Positions 1-10,772 of a DNA stretch of 52,770 nucleotides are shown piece by piece; position 1 is the stretch's first letter; every line of letters begins with the position of its first letter. The stretch spans positions 1 to 52,770 of the forward strand of contig JAEUBA010000134.1 of assembly GCA_018257865.1 (NCBI GenBank). Reading direction: 5' to 3'. The translations under genes were made by a program, and so were the position numbers. The notes beneath the pieces are model-generated. The model had not been told where the DNA came from. It worked only from the letters and a program-made list of their open reading frames with translations, and did no database searches. This DNA comes from Stereocaulon alpinum. Its lineage: Eukaryota; Ascomycota; Lecanoromycetes; Lecanorales; Stereocaulaceae.

Positions 1-2760
1 TTACCTCTAATTACTAAGATATTAGACCGCCTATATAGAGCTAAAAAGTTTACTAAGTTAGACTTAAAGGATACCTATTATAGGATCTAAATTAAAGAAG
101 GCGATAAGTAGAAGACTGCGTTCCGTACCCGCTATAGCTACTTTAAATACTTAGTTATACCTTTTAGGCTCGCTAACGCCCTAGCGACGTTTTAAGTATA
201 TATTAATAAGGCTCTTATAGGGCTTATTAATATTTCGTATATTATCTATCTTAATAATATCTTAATTTATAGCGCGAACCTAGCAGACTACTAGCAGTAT
301 ATTTAGCAAGTACTAGAATAATTATATTAGTTCTTACTTTTCGCTAACCTAAAGAAGTATTAGTTTAGTACTAAATAGGTTAAATTTCTTAGATTTATTA
401 TATCTACTAATAGCGTAGTAATAGATTAGGAACGCGTAATAATAATTAGGGAATAGCTTAGGCTAGAGACCTTTTAAGATATATAAGTCTTTTTAGGCTT
501 TATAAATTTCTACTAACGGTTTATTTATAATTACGCTACTATTATCGCGCCTCTAACCAACTTACTTAAAGGTAGTAAGGATAGGAAAAAGGCAGGTTAA
601 CTTTAGTAAAATAATAGTACCGAAGGTACTTTTTAAAAGCTTTAGGATATCTTTTCTAGTACGCCGTTTCTCCGCTACTTTAACTTAGAAGTAAAGTTAC
701 GTATAGAAACTAACGCCTCTAACTTTACTATTATAGTAGTACTTACGCAGCCGGATAATAATAGCTACTAGTACCTAATTACCTTTTAGTCCTAAAAGAT
801 AATTCCTATAGAGTAGAATTATAAGGTTTACGACTAAGAATTACTCGCTATAGTAGCGGTAATAAAATAGTAGCGGTACTATCTAAAAGGTAGCCCGTTT
901 ACTATTAAGGTTCTTACTAATTATAATAATCTTAAGGGCTTTATAAAGTAGAAGTAATTAAATTCCTAGTAAGCTAGATAGGCGCTAACGCTCGCTACTT
1001 TTAATTTCGAAATTACTTATTATACTAGAAAAACGAATCCTGCGGATCCGCTATTACGACGCCCTAATTATAAAGGAAGTTCCCCGCTGAACACTAAGTT
1101 ATTACTAACGTTACAGAATAAACTCGTACTTTAGGGTAGAGATAAGGAAGGTAAAGAAATTATTACGGCGATATCGCCGGCGTTTTAAATTATAGGCCTC
1201 TAAGTTATTATTCCCTAAAAGGATATAAGAGGTATTATTAAGTTAGCTTATAAGGATCCTTAATATTTAATTAAAACTTTAATTCGAGACTTATAGGCTG
1301 CTAATGATTAGATAAAATCCTTTTTTATAAATAAGGGTACGCTGTCGCAGCGCTATCTCTAAAGTAAGGTATAAGCTTTAGACTTAGAAGGTTTATTAAG
1401 AAATAATAACCGCCTATATATCCCTAGAGACGAAGCCTTAAGGGAAGAACTTATTAGTAAATACTATAATAATCCCCTAGTAGGGTACTTTAGTACTAAG
1501 AAGATATATAAGTTACTTACCTATAAATACTTTTAGTATAGGAGTTCTAAGTAGGTTAATAAGTATATTAAGACTTATAATATTTACTAAAGAACTAAGG
1601 CTCCCCGCTATTACCCCTATAGCGAACTAAGTTCGCTTTCTATTACTAATAAGCTATAGAAGGAGCTCTTAATAGACTTTATTATAGGTCTACCCCTAAG
1701 TAAATATAAGAATATAGTCTATAACACTATTCTAGTAATTATTAATCGATTTATAAAGATAGTAAGGTATATACCTACTACTACTATAATCGACGCCGCT
1801 AAGCTAGCGGATGTTTTTTATACTAAGGTAGTATACTATTACAATATACCTAATAGTATTATTAGCGATAGAGGCTTAGTATTTACTAGCGCCTTCTAAT
1901 CAGCTATTTATTTTTACTCTAAGATTAAGCGCCGCCTAAGTACCGCCTTTTATCCTTAGACTAATAGTTAAACAGAACGCTAGAATTAGGTGCTGGAGTA
2001 CTACTTACGGGTCTTTACTAATAATAAGTAGACTACTTAGGCGAAACAGCTACTAATAGCAGAATTCGTATATATAAATAGTCTTTATTCCTCTATTAGA
2101 ACGACGCTGTTCTACTTAATATATAGATATTACCCTAAACTTCGTTAGGAGCTTAAGGACGAGTCCCTTAAGGGGAGGATACCTACTATAAATAAGAGGA
2201 TTAGATTACTATAAGTATTAAGAGACGAAGCTATAGAACGCCTATAGCGCGCTAGAGAGTCTTAAGCTAAATAGTATAATAAGAATTATAAGCCTTAAAG
2301 TTATAAGGTTAGAGATTTAGTAATACTATTAACTAAGAATCTTAAGTAAAAACGCCTAAGTAAAAAGTTATCTTATAAATTCGTAGGGCCTTTTAGGATT
2401 ACTAATAAAGTAGGAGTATAGGCTTACTACCTTCTACTACTATAAACTTATAGAATCTATAATACTTTTTATATCTTATTATTAGAACTATACTACCTTC
2501 GCGACGGTAATATAACATTAGCGAACTTTATATAAGCCCCTAAACTTATTAATAATAATAAGATATAGGAGGTTAAAGAAATTATAGATAAGGTTTAAGA
2601 TAAGTAAGGTATCTAGTATAAGGTTAAATAGACTAGCTAGGGTAAAGAATATAACTAGTAGTTACTAGATAAAGAGCTTAAGGATACCTATAATTTAACT
2701 TAAGCCTTTAATAAGTAGACGGTTAGTAAGCGTATATAATCTCTAGTTCTTTAAATACTA
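1..2760 (+). mobile_element. RIP-degraded Ty3/Gypsy retrotransposon, pol remnant (left-truncated by window)
   Basis: Frame 1 from the first base reads as Gypsy reverse transcriptase with many TAA/TAG stops. KFTKLDLKDTYYRI is followed by a PFRLANA-like block, and the catalytic YLDD box is mutated to YLNN at 247-258. RNase H follows (IETNASNF near 700, normally ETDASDF). Next is the integrase zinc region (about 1440-1600, NPLVGYFSTKKIYKLL). The integrase core contains MDFI-like and SDRGLVFTSAFW-like blocks (about 1670-1990). A chromodomain-like tail starts near 2560 (WEVKEIIDK). Nearly all changes from the family consensus are C-to-T or G-to-A, and CpA/TpG are almost absent, which fits RIP. The element cannot be autonomous. 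The 5' LTR, gag and protease lie outside the window, and no 3' LTR was located with confidence. Confidence 0.9.
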
Positions 2761-4480
2761 CTAACGGCGGCGAGTAAGCAGCGGCGATAATATAAGTTAT
2801 AATAATTATAAACCTTATAGGTAAATAGTCTTATACTATAAGCGTACTCCTCTATAATTATTATACTTACTTACTTATACCTTAGTAGAATAAAGAAGAG
2901 ATTAAATTAATTACTAGCTAAATATCTATCTTATATTAGTAAGACGACGTATACGGGTACGCTACTAAATATTAGTAGAAGAAAAGAAGAAGGAAAAAAT
3001 AAATAAATATCCTAATACCGTCTCTACGCTAATATATAGCGGTATAATTATTCCTCTAAGAGCTTAATATATTACTAGAGACTCTCTATCTCCTTAGTAT
3101 ACTTAGTAATTATTTATTAGAGGGTTCCTAACTTAAACTACTAGTTAGTAATAGTTTACTTAAGTTCTATAACCTACTATCTCGCCGCCGTAAGTTCCTA
3201 TTAGAGATTAGTAATTATTATAGGAGCTACCCTATTTATTATTATAATTTAGCCTTACACTTTTCGCTATTAGGTAATATACTTCCTAATTTTCTTACGC
3301 TTACGTCGTACTTAGTAAGTCTAGCCTTCGCGCTTATAACACCGTACTAATCGCTATACAGACCGACGAAACAGCTCTAGGATCTAAATATATTAGGAGG
3401 CGACGTAGCAGAGCTATTAGAATAATATACCTTATAATAATAATTAAGCCTATAGTAGCTATCCTTATAACGTTAATAGGGAGGAGTATCGCTACGATCG
3501 TAATCGTTATTCCCTATATAGAAATAAGTCCTATAGGGTAAAGGTATATCGATAATATAGTCTATAAGTATTAGTAGCTAGTAATACGCGCCGGTTACGC
3601 GATAGCGACGTATAATATTAAGTATATATATATATTATATCTACAAGCAATATATTAGCAGCTAATAATATACACCGGTTACGCGATAGTAACGTATAAT
3701 ATTAAGTGTGTATATAAGTTATACCTACAAGTAATATATTAGCAGCTAATAATATACGCTGATTACGCGATAGCGATATACGATCTTAAGAGAATATTTA
3801 GATATTATTATAACGAGAAGAACTATTAACTATATTAGTAATATTAATTACGATATAGGTACGCTAATATTAGGGAACGTATAAGTTATATTAGGAGTTA
3901 TAAAGAGAGAGAAGTTAGGGGGAAAGTTATTATTTATATACCCGCAGGTCGTCGTCGCTGCGACGTCGCTATATATTAAAGCTATTTAAAATAATAATAA
4001 CTAATAATATAATAACGCAGCTATTACCCGCTAATACAGCTAGTAATTAATTATATTTATTAATAACTATACGTTACTACTACGCCTGCTATATATTCTT
4101 TTTATATTATAATAGATTTGGGCGTTATTACAGTTAGACGATATTCTATATATATAAGGCGCCGCCTTAACGACGTCGCCTCTAAGTTAACTCTTTTCCC
4201 TTACGTTTCCTACTAGGTTTAAAGGGTTTTTAACGAATAGTCTATTCTATATACTTTAGCACCTAGGGACTAGGGCCTAGAGGGGAGGATACTATTAACC
4301 CTTAAGTATATACGCGTTATAGCTACGCTAACGTAATAATATTAATTAGGGTTTAGGGGCTTAGTAATAGTATTACTACTTAGGACTCCCCCGTATTTTA
4401 GGGATCTTTAGAAATTAGTTCTGCTACTACTTAACTACTAAGTAATATAATTATATCTATTACTTAATACCTGAATCCAG
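2761..4480. other. RIP-mutated AT-rich stretch, identity unknown
   Basis: This stretch separates two Gypsy pol fragments and shows the same CpA/TpG depletion and stop-rich frames. An 84-bp tandem repeat lies inside it. A purine-rich tract (agaggggagga, about 4277-4287) is followed by tactattaaccc, which may be a polypurine tract plus the start of an LTR, but I found no second LTR copy to confirm this. It could hold the gag region or LTR of one of the Gypsy elements, or another relic. No product is assigned. Confidence 0.5.
3565..3780. repeat. 84-bp tandem repeat, about 2.3 copies, inside RIP-mutated DNA
   Basis: The block CCGGTTACGCGATAG starts at 3591, recurs at 3675, and recurs again slightly changed (ctgattacgcgatag) at 3759, so the period is 84 bases (28 codons). 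The left flank matches a further partial copy. Because the unit is a multiple of three and one plus-strand frame reads similarly in each copy (RLRDS, then YQV, then SNILAANN), it probably descends from a coding repeat of an element protein. The copies differ mainly by transitions. Confidence 0.75.
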
Positions 4481-5556
4481 TAACTTTACGTCTCTTATAC
4501 CTTAGTACGCCAGCTTAGAGCCGGCGTCGCTAGCCTTTATATCTATAGAGGCTATAATAGATATCTTACTTAACTACGTCTTCCGTACCTATAGTCTACC
4601 TAATTTAATAGTATTAGATTAAGGCCCACAGTTTATCTTATTAGTATAGAAGGCCTTATATAAGCGGTTGCGAATTAAAGTAAAGCTATCTATAGTATTC
4701 TACCTAGAAACTAATAGATAAACTGAAAGGGCTAATTAGGATATCGAGCGATAATTAAGGATATACTACTCCTATATATAGGATAATTAGTTATATTAGC
4801 TACCTATCGCTAAATTTACTAATAATAATACTGTCGCTAATACTACTAGTATATCTCCTTTCTTCGCTAATAAAGGCTTCTATCCCCGTATATCTTTCTC
4901 ACCGCTAATAGAGCCTAGCCCCTCCGCCTAAGAAAGGACGTAGGCTGCTAAGGCTAATAATATTATAGATAAAATAGTAGATATATTAGAATTTATTAAG
5001 GAATAGTCCGCCTAGAGCCGTAAAAGGATAATAGACTAGGCGAATCGCTACTAATCTAATATATCCTACGAAGTAGGAGATTTAGTCTTCCTATCTAGTA
5101 GGAATATTACTACAGCACAGCTGAGTAAGAAGCTAGATAATAAGATACTAAGGCTATTTAAAGTTATAGAGAAAGTAGGATATTCCTACCGCCTAAAGCT
5201 CCTAGTAAGTATATAGATCTATAATATATTCTACCCTAGCCTATTACGTAAGGCTGTGAGCGATCCCCTACCTAGATAACGCGCTGAACCGCTAGGGCCG
5301 GTAATTATCGATAATAAAGAGGAGTAGGAACTAGATAAGATATTAAATACCTAATAGATAGGTAAGAACCGCTAGCTGCAGTTTTACGTTTAGTAGAAAG
5401 GCGAAGCGAAACCTAATCGTTAATAGTATAATATAGATAGTAATAAATTCGAAAACGTAGCTAATATCATCGCAGATTTCTATCGCTGCTACCCTAGAAA
5501 GCCTAGCAGTCCTAGCTAATAGGAAACTACTTATACGTATTAGGGTCGATACTTTC

Positions 5557-5569
5557 TTAAGGGGGGGGG
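5557..5569 (+). other. Polypurine tract of the second Gypsy element
   Basis: The tract ttaaggggggggg lies immediately before the putative LTR start tgatattacggg and just after the end of the integrase frame. This is the expected position for the plus-strand primer of reverse transcription. Confidence 0.7.
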
Positions 5570-5794
5570 TGATATTACGGGCTAGCCTTTCGTTACTTAC
5601 TAGTCCTTTATTACTTACTAGTGTTTATATACGTTAGCGTTAATCTAACGCTAGGCCCCTTTAGCCTTAGCGCCTACTAAGCCGCGTCCCTAATATATTA
5701 TATATACACTCTATATATATAGCTTTCCTTCCTTAGATTTATTCTCCTAGTCTAATAACACCCCTATTAACTCGCTCTAGGCCGGCCCCTGACA
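5570..5794 (+). repeat. Putative 3' LTR of the second Gypsy element
   Basis: It begins TGATATTAC directly after the polypurine tract and ends CCTGACA, giving TG...CA ends and a length of 225 bases. The right border has independent support: Helitron helicase coding sequence on the minus strand stops exactly there. No partner LTR is visible in the window, so the borders are inferred from position rather than from a pair. Confidence 0.6.
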
Positions 5795-8700
5795 AGTATA
5801 TATAGACTAAGGTAGAATTAGTATAGGTAAGTTATAATCCGTAAGCTTTCTTCCCTAATTATATAACTATTTAGCAATCAGAAATAACCTATAGTTAAGG
5901 TATATATCTAGGGAATCAGCTGGTACTAATAGGTGATCGCGAGTAATATAATATAGTAAATTATTATATAGATCTATATAGAAATGTTCCTAAAGTTTTA
6001 ATAGTTCGCTTAAATCACCGTTAATTAGTATAGTTATAAATAGAGAATATAACGCCTAACTAGTAGAAAAGTATTTTAACTTATTAAAGTATTAAAACTA
6101 TTCGCTATTATCGTCTAGAAGACCTAACGTAATATAAGTAGCCTAGAAGGTTAGGTATAAAATAGTATTAATAGTATAAATAGCCGTAAAACTAGTAGGC
6201 CCCTAGATAACTATAAGTAGTATACGTAAGTAAAAACGCTCGCCCTATATTAGTCCGTAATAATATATCTAGCTAATTATATAGCCCTATTACTAAGGTG
6301 TCTAGCGCCGTTTACCTTTCTTACTATAGTAGACGTAATACTCCGGGAAATTATAGTATAGAAGGTAGCGGCTATTAGTATATTTAGTGTTATACTATAA
6401 AAAGCTAGTGAGGGTTATCTTAGCTTCTTCGAGGACCTATATAAGGTCGATAATATCCTTACGGAAATATACCTACTGCTCGTTAGGGAGGTATAGTACT
6501 AATCGAATCACCAGCGGATCTTTATTATAATTATAGAACTCGAATAGGTTCTACGTAGCCTAGCACGGACTAATATAATAACCGTTAAGATACTATATAA
6601 TTTCGTTATATTCGTCGGCGAGCTTTAAAGTCGTACGGTCTATACCTTTATATATATATTTATATATATACTTAATAGTACTAACTGATACGTATACCTC
6701 TATATTAATATATATAGAGTATTTGCGAGTTAGCTAGGGGTTATACGGAACTACCTAACGGTTATCTAGTACTATATCCTAACTATTTACTTTTTTAATC
6801 TAAGTGCGACTATTATTACGGTAATAGTACTGAGGGTAACTATCTTCTATAATAGATATTTTAGGCTGAAAACTCCTTAGAAACTTTTTAGAATAGATCT
6901 ACCTAAAGCCGTCTAGGTACTTAACTATATAGGGCGACTTTAGGTTTTACTGCCTATAAGGGCTATAGGTTATTTAATCCTAGATAATTTACTATAATAA
7001 TCTATTAAGATTAATCGTAGGATTAGGTAGCTCTGCGTAGACTAAGTTATTAATACGGCCTTAGTATAGAAAGTTATTATCTTAATAGAGAAAGAAGAGG
7101 ATATATATATAGGGTAGGCCTTATTTCTAATACTTAATTATCTATATAATCCTAAGATATTATCTAAACTAATCTTTAAGGTCCTATATTAAAGCGGACT
7201 ATTTTATATAGAAGACGCGCGCTATTAGGTCTGCGCGATTAGTAGCGGTTTAATTATTAAAGGCTACAGCCTAAAGCTTAGGCTAGTGCGGATTTACTAT
7301 TATTATTATAAAAAATATAGCCTTTCTAAAATAGCGTTAGATTGCTAGGGAGTCTTAGTAATTTTAGGCTATAGATCTATCCCCTCTACTAAAGCTGGAT
7401 AGTAGAATTATACGTCGCCTAAGCGTCTCTATATAGCTATTATTAGCTAGTAGAGTATTAGAAATACCCTAATATAAATCGCTATAGATAGTTTCTTAGT
7501 ATCTACGATAGAAATCTAGAGTTTGCTAATTAATAACTATATAGTAATTAACTAAATATTACTAAAATAAACTACCGGCCCGTAGTATAGTAGAGTACTA
7601 ATTAGGATAGGAAAAGAGATAGTAGTATAACTATATACGCTCTAAGTAACGTATAATAATACGGGTATTATTATTATTATAGAGGCGTAAGGCCTAGTGC
7701 TAACCTATATTCCCTTATAGAAAAAGGAGAACGTAGTGTAAAGGAAAGTACGCAGCGTTACTATAGTTAATAGTATAGAAGTAGGGTTCTTTACTATCCT
7801 CGCGCTATTCTATAATAATAATATCCTAAAAGCTGCGGTCTTTATACTTATCCGGAATAAAGGCTGTAACCTCTAATATAGTAGGTAGATTTATATATCT
7901 CTTATTAGATCCAGCCTCTATAACTAATTAAAGGTAAGAATTAAGGATAATCTATATTAGGCCTATATAGGCTTAGGCGCGCTTAATTTATTCCTATATA
8001 GTAGTATATATATTAATAAAAGGATTCCTATAGGAACGTATTATATTATCTAGGTTTTAGAGTAGCAGCTGCTAGAGATTAGGGTAACTGCAGAGCTAAG
8101 ATATTACTACAGTAGTTAGATTATAAAAGTATAGTTAAGTAAAAGAAGGTATTACCTGCGTACTAGGATATAGTAGCCCTTATAGGTAGTAAAGTTCGCT
8201 ATAAATAGTAAACGATTAGATTCCTATATAGCCTTATAAACGCGTATCCTACTAGTATTTATAGGACGTAAAGGTTAGCGCGTTATTATAACTACGAATA
8301 TACTTTAGGAAATACTTAGACCGTAGTATAGTACCTTATAATAATTCGCGTAGAAGTTCCGGCGGTTTAGGTAGAGGAGGTAGTAATCTATTACCCTTTA
8401 AATAGTAGGTGGTATATAGTATAGGTCCTTACTTAGCCTCTACCTTCTAGTATAAAGCGGAATAGATCCTATACTATTTAGCTATTAGACCTAACGTATA
8501 TATATTAGCCGTATAGTTTAATATTAGGCCTTTTAATAGCGGAGGAGGAGGACGTATAGGAATAGTAGGAAGAAGAGAAGGATATAGCGGTATTATACGG
8601 ACTAGCTGTAAAGTAGGAAGGGTATAAGAGGTCGCTATATATTAATATTTAGATTAACGCGTTAGTTGTAGAACTATATTAGGGTTAAGATCTATAAGAG

Positions 8701-8960
8701 GACGTCGCTACTTCGAAGCCTATAGGAAAGAATTAGTAAAGGTTTATATAGGAAAGGTACTAATTTAGAATATACTTAGTAATAGTAGTAAAGTCTGAGA
8801 AGAGACTAATTAGGGGCTAAAAAGTTAGTAATAAGTTTAGTATAGGCGTATCTAGAATAGGTCTACTAGGATATAGTATAGTATAGGACTATATAGAGAT
8901 ATATAGAAGGATATAAATAGGTAAGGAAGCTATATAAAGGTAGTAAGGAAGGTATAACGA
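5795..8960 (-). mobile_element. RIP-degraded Helitron Rep-helicase gene, interrupted by a Gypsy LTR
   Basis: Read on the minus strand, about 8060 down to 5795 translates, with many stops, to a Helitron replicase/helicase. The N-terminal part is EAGSNKRYINLPTI ... SNAAYFPLYYVLLFLYKG (about 7950-7700). A Rep-type part follows (GLPYIYILFFL about 7100; RKYSIYINIEVYVS and YIYKYIYKGIDRTTL about 6740-6610). The linker to the helicase comes next (PLVIRLVLYLPNEQ, then YYNFPEYYVY, then GERFYLRILL, about 6530-6240). The helicase-side segment ending near 5810 reads DYNLPILILP. The PIF1 helicase ATPase motifs are absent because sequence stops at the Gypsy LTR. Stop codons and CpA/TpG depletion indicate RIP. 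The terminal TC and CTRR/hairpin ends were not found, and 8060-8960 is assigned to the element only by composition. Confidence 0.8.
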
Positions 8961-9372
8961 CGCGTATAGGTAAATAAAAAAATTTGATAGTTAAGTTACG
9001 TAATAGAACATACTTAGCGATAAATCATAGCCAATCATTTAGGCAAACCTTAAAGTCGTCCAATATTATATAGATACTAAGTACTCTTGTGTCTTACCTT
9101 CAAAGTCTAGATCTTCAGATTCCAAATTGCCTAGCTCCGAACCGAAGATGAAGGGTCTCGATTACGTAAGCCCAGACAATGCCTTGAACGCGATTCACGG
9201 AACCACGCTTCAGAACTTTCTCCATCTCTCCATCATCCTCCGTCACAGCTTTCCCGCTTGACCGTGGAGCCGCCTCCCTGTGACGTTATGGCTTCACTCA
9301 CTGCTTCCGTATTTCGCCTTCCATGTGGGGTCGAACGCGGTCGAGGCAGTGCTACAAGTGTGAATAGTCGAC
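8961..9372. other. Border of RIP-mutated DNA and upstream region of the GST gene
   Basis: CpA/TpG-poor sequence gives way to normal composition at about 8960-9050. Beyond it I see no gene. The remainder is presumed 5' flank of the glutathione S-transferase gene. Confidence 0.5.
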
Positions 9373-10242
9373 TTGCAGCACCGTAAGCCCTTTTATAAAG
9401 TCCATTCACTCCCTCTCCCTCTGACTGGAATAATATCCTCATACAATCATTCTACACAAACAGACCAACAATCCCATTCTCTTATAATACCATCCACAAA
9501 GCGCTGCCTTACGGAATCTGCCGCCAACAAAGCCATCGGCGGCGTCCCCACCCTTCACTACTTCGACTTCCAATCCCGTGGCCGTAGCCAAGTCATCCGT
9601 CTCCTCTGGGAAGATGCCGGCATAGCATACGATGACATCCGCTACAGCTTCGAGGAGTACCCCGAGTACAAAAAGAGTCGTGTCTCAGAAATGAATCCTA
9701 CAGCCAACATCCCAGTCATTAAATTGAATGGGAGGATTCTGACACAGAGTTATGCTATCTTAAGACATTTTGCTAGACAGTTGGGGAAATATGATGGGTC
9801 GACTGAAGAGGAGAAGTACTGGGCTGATGCTATGTGTGATATTGTTATCGACTGTAAGCCTCCTTGTCCCCAGCCTTCTACCCTGTCCTCAGGAGGCCAA
9901 TCCTAATCCATTACAGGGAGAACACTCTTCATCGATGCCTTCTTCAGCGACAACCAGAAAGAGACATACCCAAAGCATTGCCAAACCACTCGTGTCAAGT
10001 ACCTACAAGCTCTCGAAACACATCTCAAGAATCACGATTTGTCAACGTCGGGACCGTATATCATCGGAAAGAACATCACATATGCGGACATGGTGCTGTA
10101 TCAAATCTTGCATGATGAAAATTTGACCCAAGATGGGAGAAAGGGAATCAAGGATCATCCACGGTTGGTGCAATTGGTTGATGCAGTGGAGAGCAGGCCC
10201 AATATCAAGGCCTTTTTACAGAGCGATCGATATCTTGGGTAG
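9373..10242 (+). CDS. Glutathione S-transferase, one intron
   Basis: This is a cytosolic-type GST that would conjugate glutathione to electrophiles. The thioredoxin-like N-terminal domain starts at LHYFDFQSRGRSQVIRLLWE, with the probable catalytic Tyr in LHYF. It continues through NPTANIPVIKLNG and the glutathione-contacting LTQSYAILRHFAR. The helical C-terminal domain follows (YWADAMCDIVIDW ... YIIGKNITYADMVLYQIL). The intron is 9854-9916 (gtaagc...ttacag, 63 bases, phase 1). Joining it gives DWRTLFIDAFFSD and an open frame to TAG at 10242, 268 aa in all. The start is uncertain. ATG 9373 adds about 55 residues before the fold, and a TATA-like motif lies just downstream of it at 9394, with no in-frame ATG between that motif and the domain. 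A 5' exon, a non-AUG start or a lost start codon are all possible. Confidence 0.85.
9394..9399 (+). promoter_or_regulatory. TATA-like box followed by CT-rich tract
   Basis: TATAAA sits in CTTTTATAAAGTCC and is followed at 9411-9422 by a CT-rich run, the usual look of a fungal core promoter. It lies inside the ATG-9373 reading frame of the GST gene, so either it is fortuitous or transcription starts downstream of that ATG. Confidence 0.35.
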
Positions 10243-10642
10243 AGGAGTGGTGGCGGATGTATGGTTGTTTCACAGCATGCGTGGTATTTGTACATATTAA
10301 AAGCTTAACAGGGTATTGGTTGGGGGGATCTTAGCATGCGTGTAATTTGCCCATAGCCAAAAGGTCGAGAGGTGAGAACCTAGGAGATTTACTACCTGCA
10401 TGTCACCCGTAGATACCGAGAAAGTCGAAATGTGAACAGATCCTACCAAGTATCGACCACTTGGGAATCCTTCGAGTCTAGGAGTCCGTATGCAGTGCCC
10501 GTGTATCCTATCGTTTTGCTCAAGCCAAAACGAAGAACAAAATATAAATTCGCTTGTGAAAAGGCATGGCGGGCAAGATCCGTAAGCTCTGGCTCGCTCA
10601 TAAAACAACTTTCTACAACCACCGAACGAGAGACCCGACGGC
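10243..10642. other. Intergenic, no gene seen
   Basis: This lies between the GST stop and the tRNA terminator. Open frames here are short and have no recognisable motif. It probably includes the GST 3' UTR. Confidence 0.5.
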
Positions 10643-10648
10643 AAAAAA
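10643..10648 (-). terminator. RNA polymerase III terminator of tRNA-Arg
   Basis: Six A on the plus strand give TTTTTT on the minus strand, one base past the discriminator base of the tRNA. This is a standard Pol III stop. Confidence 0.85.
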
Positions 10649-10649
10649 G

Positions 10650-10772
10650 CACTCACGGCGGGGCTCGAACCCGCAGCCTCCAGATTAGAAGTCTGACTGC
10701 GGAAATATCAGTAAAGAATCTCAACAACAAGAACCTAGAGCACATACTGCGCTACCATTGCGCCACGCGAGC
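10650..10772 (-). tRNA. tRNA-Arg (anticodon UCU) with a 51-base insertion between D arm and anticodon arm
   Basis: Read on the minus strand, the gene has a GCTCGCG acceptor strand pairing with CGTGAGT (two G-U pairs). The D arm is GCGC-AATGGTA-GCGC, which includes the A box. The anticodon arm is TCAGA-CTTCTAA-TCTGG with anticodon TCT. The variable loop is AGGCT, the T arm is GCGGG-TTCGAGC-CCCGC (B box), and the discriminator is G. These parts make a standard 72-base tRNA only if 51 bases (10697-10747) between A26 and the anticodon stem are removed. That site is not the canonical nuclear tRNA intron position (37/38). I tried the canonical position: the bases after the D arm (gtatg) have no 3' partner, so it fails. 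Acceptor, T arm, A and B boxes and the T6 terminator all look intact, arguing against simple decay. Confidence 0.85.
10697..10747 (-). other. Intron-like insertion in tRNA-Arg with spliceosomal GT-AG features
   Basis: The 51-base segment starts GTATGT, contains TTTACTGAT (a CTGAT branch-type motif), has a short T-rich run and ends CCGCAG. Its length and signals match the mRNA introns of this window (47-75 bases, CTRAY branch sites). The six bases CGCAGT occur at both edges, so the exact excision register is ambiguous, but every register gives the same mature tRNA. It lies between the A and B boxes. Whether it is removed by the spliceosome, by the tRNA endonuclease or not at all cannot be told from DNA. 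Confidence 0.7.

Larger units (their letters stand above)
4480..5794 (+). mobile_element. RIP-degraded second Ty3/Gypsy element: integrase 3' half, polypurine tract, 3' LTR
   Basis: The plus-strand frame reads as the C-terminal half of a Gypsy integrase: FRTYSLPNLIV, then QFILLVQKALYKRLRIKVKLS, then TNRQTERANQD (normally TDGQTERANQ). After it come the NNNTVA...FFANKGFYPRISF block and a post-integrase tail (YEVGDLVFLSSRNI). The open frame ends near 5520. It is a different family from the element at 1-2760. Reverse transcriptase and the 5' LTR are missing, replaced by the unassigned sequence to the left. RIP-type transitions and stops run throughout. Confidence 0.85.

Noticed and set aside
2760..4290. 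Calling this stretch the 3' LTR of the first Gypsy element
   Set aside because: There is a purine tract near 4280, but no second LTR copy or TG...CA pair was found to support borders.
10697..10747. Canonical 37/38 tRNA intron
   Set aside because: Placing the anticodon stem directly after the D arm leaves no complementary 3' strand. Only removal at 26/27 gives a cloverleaf.
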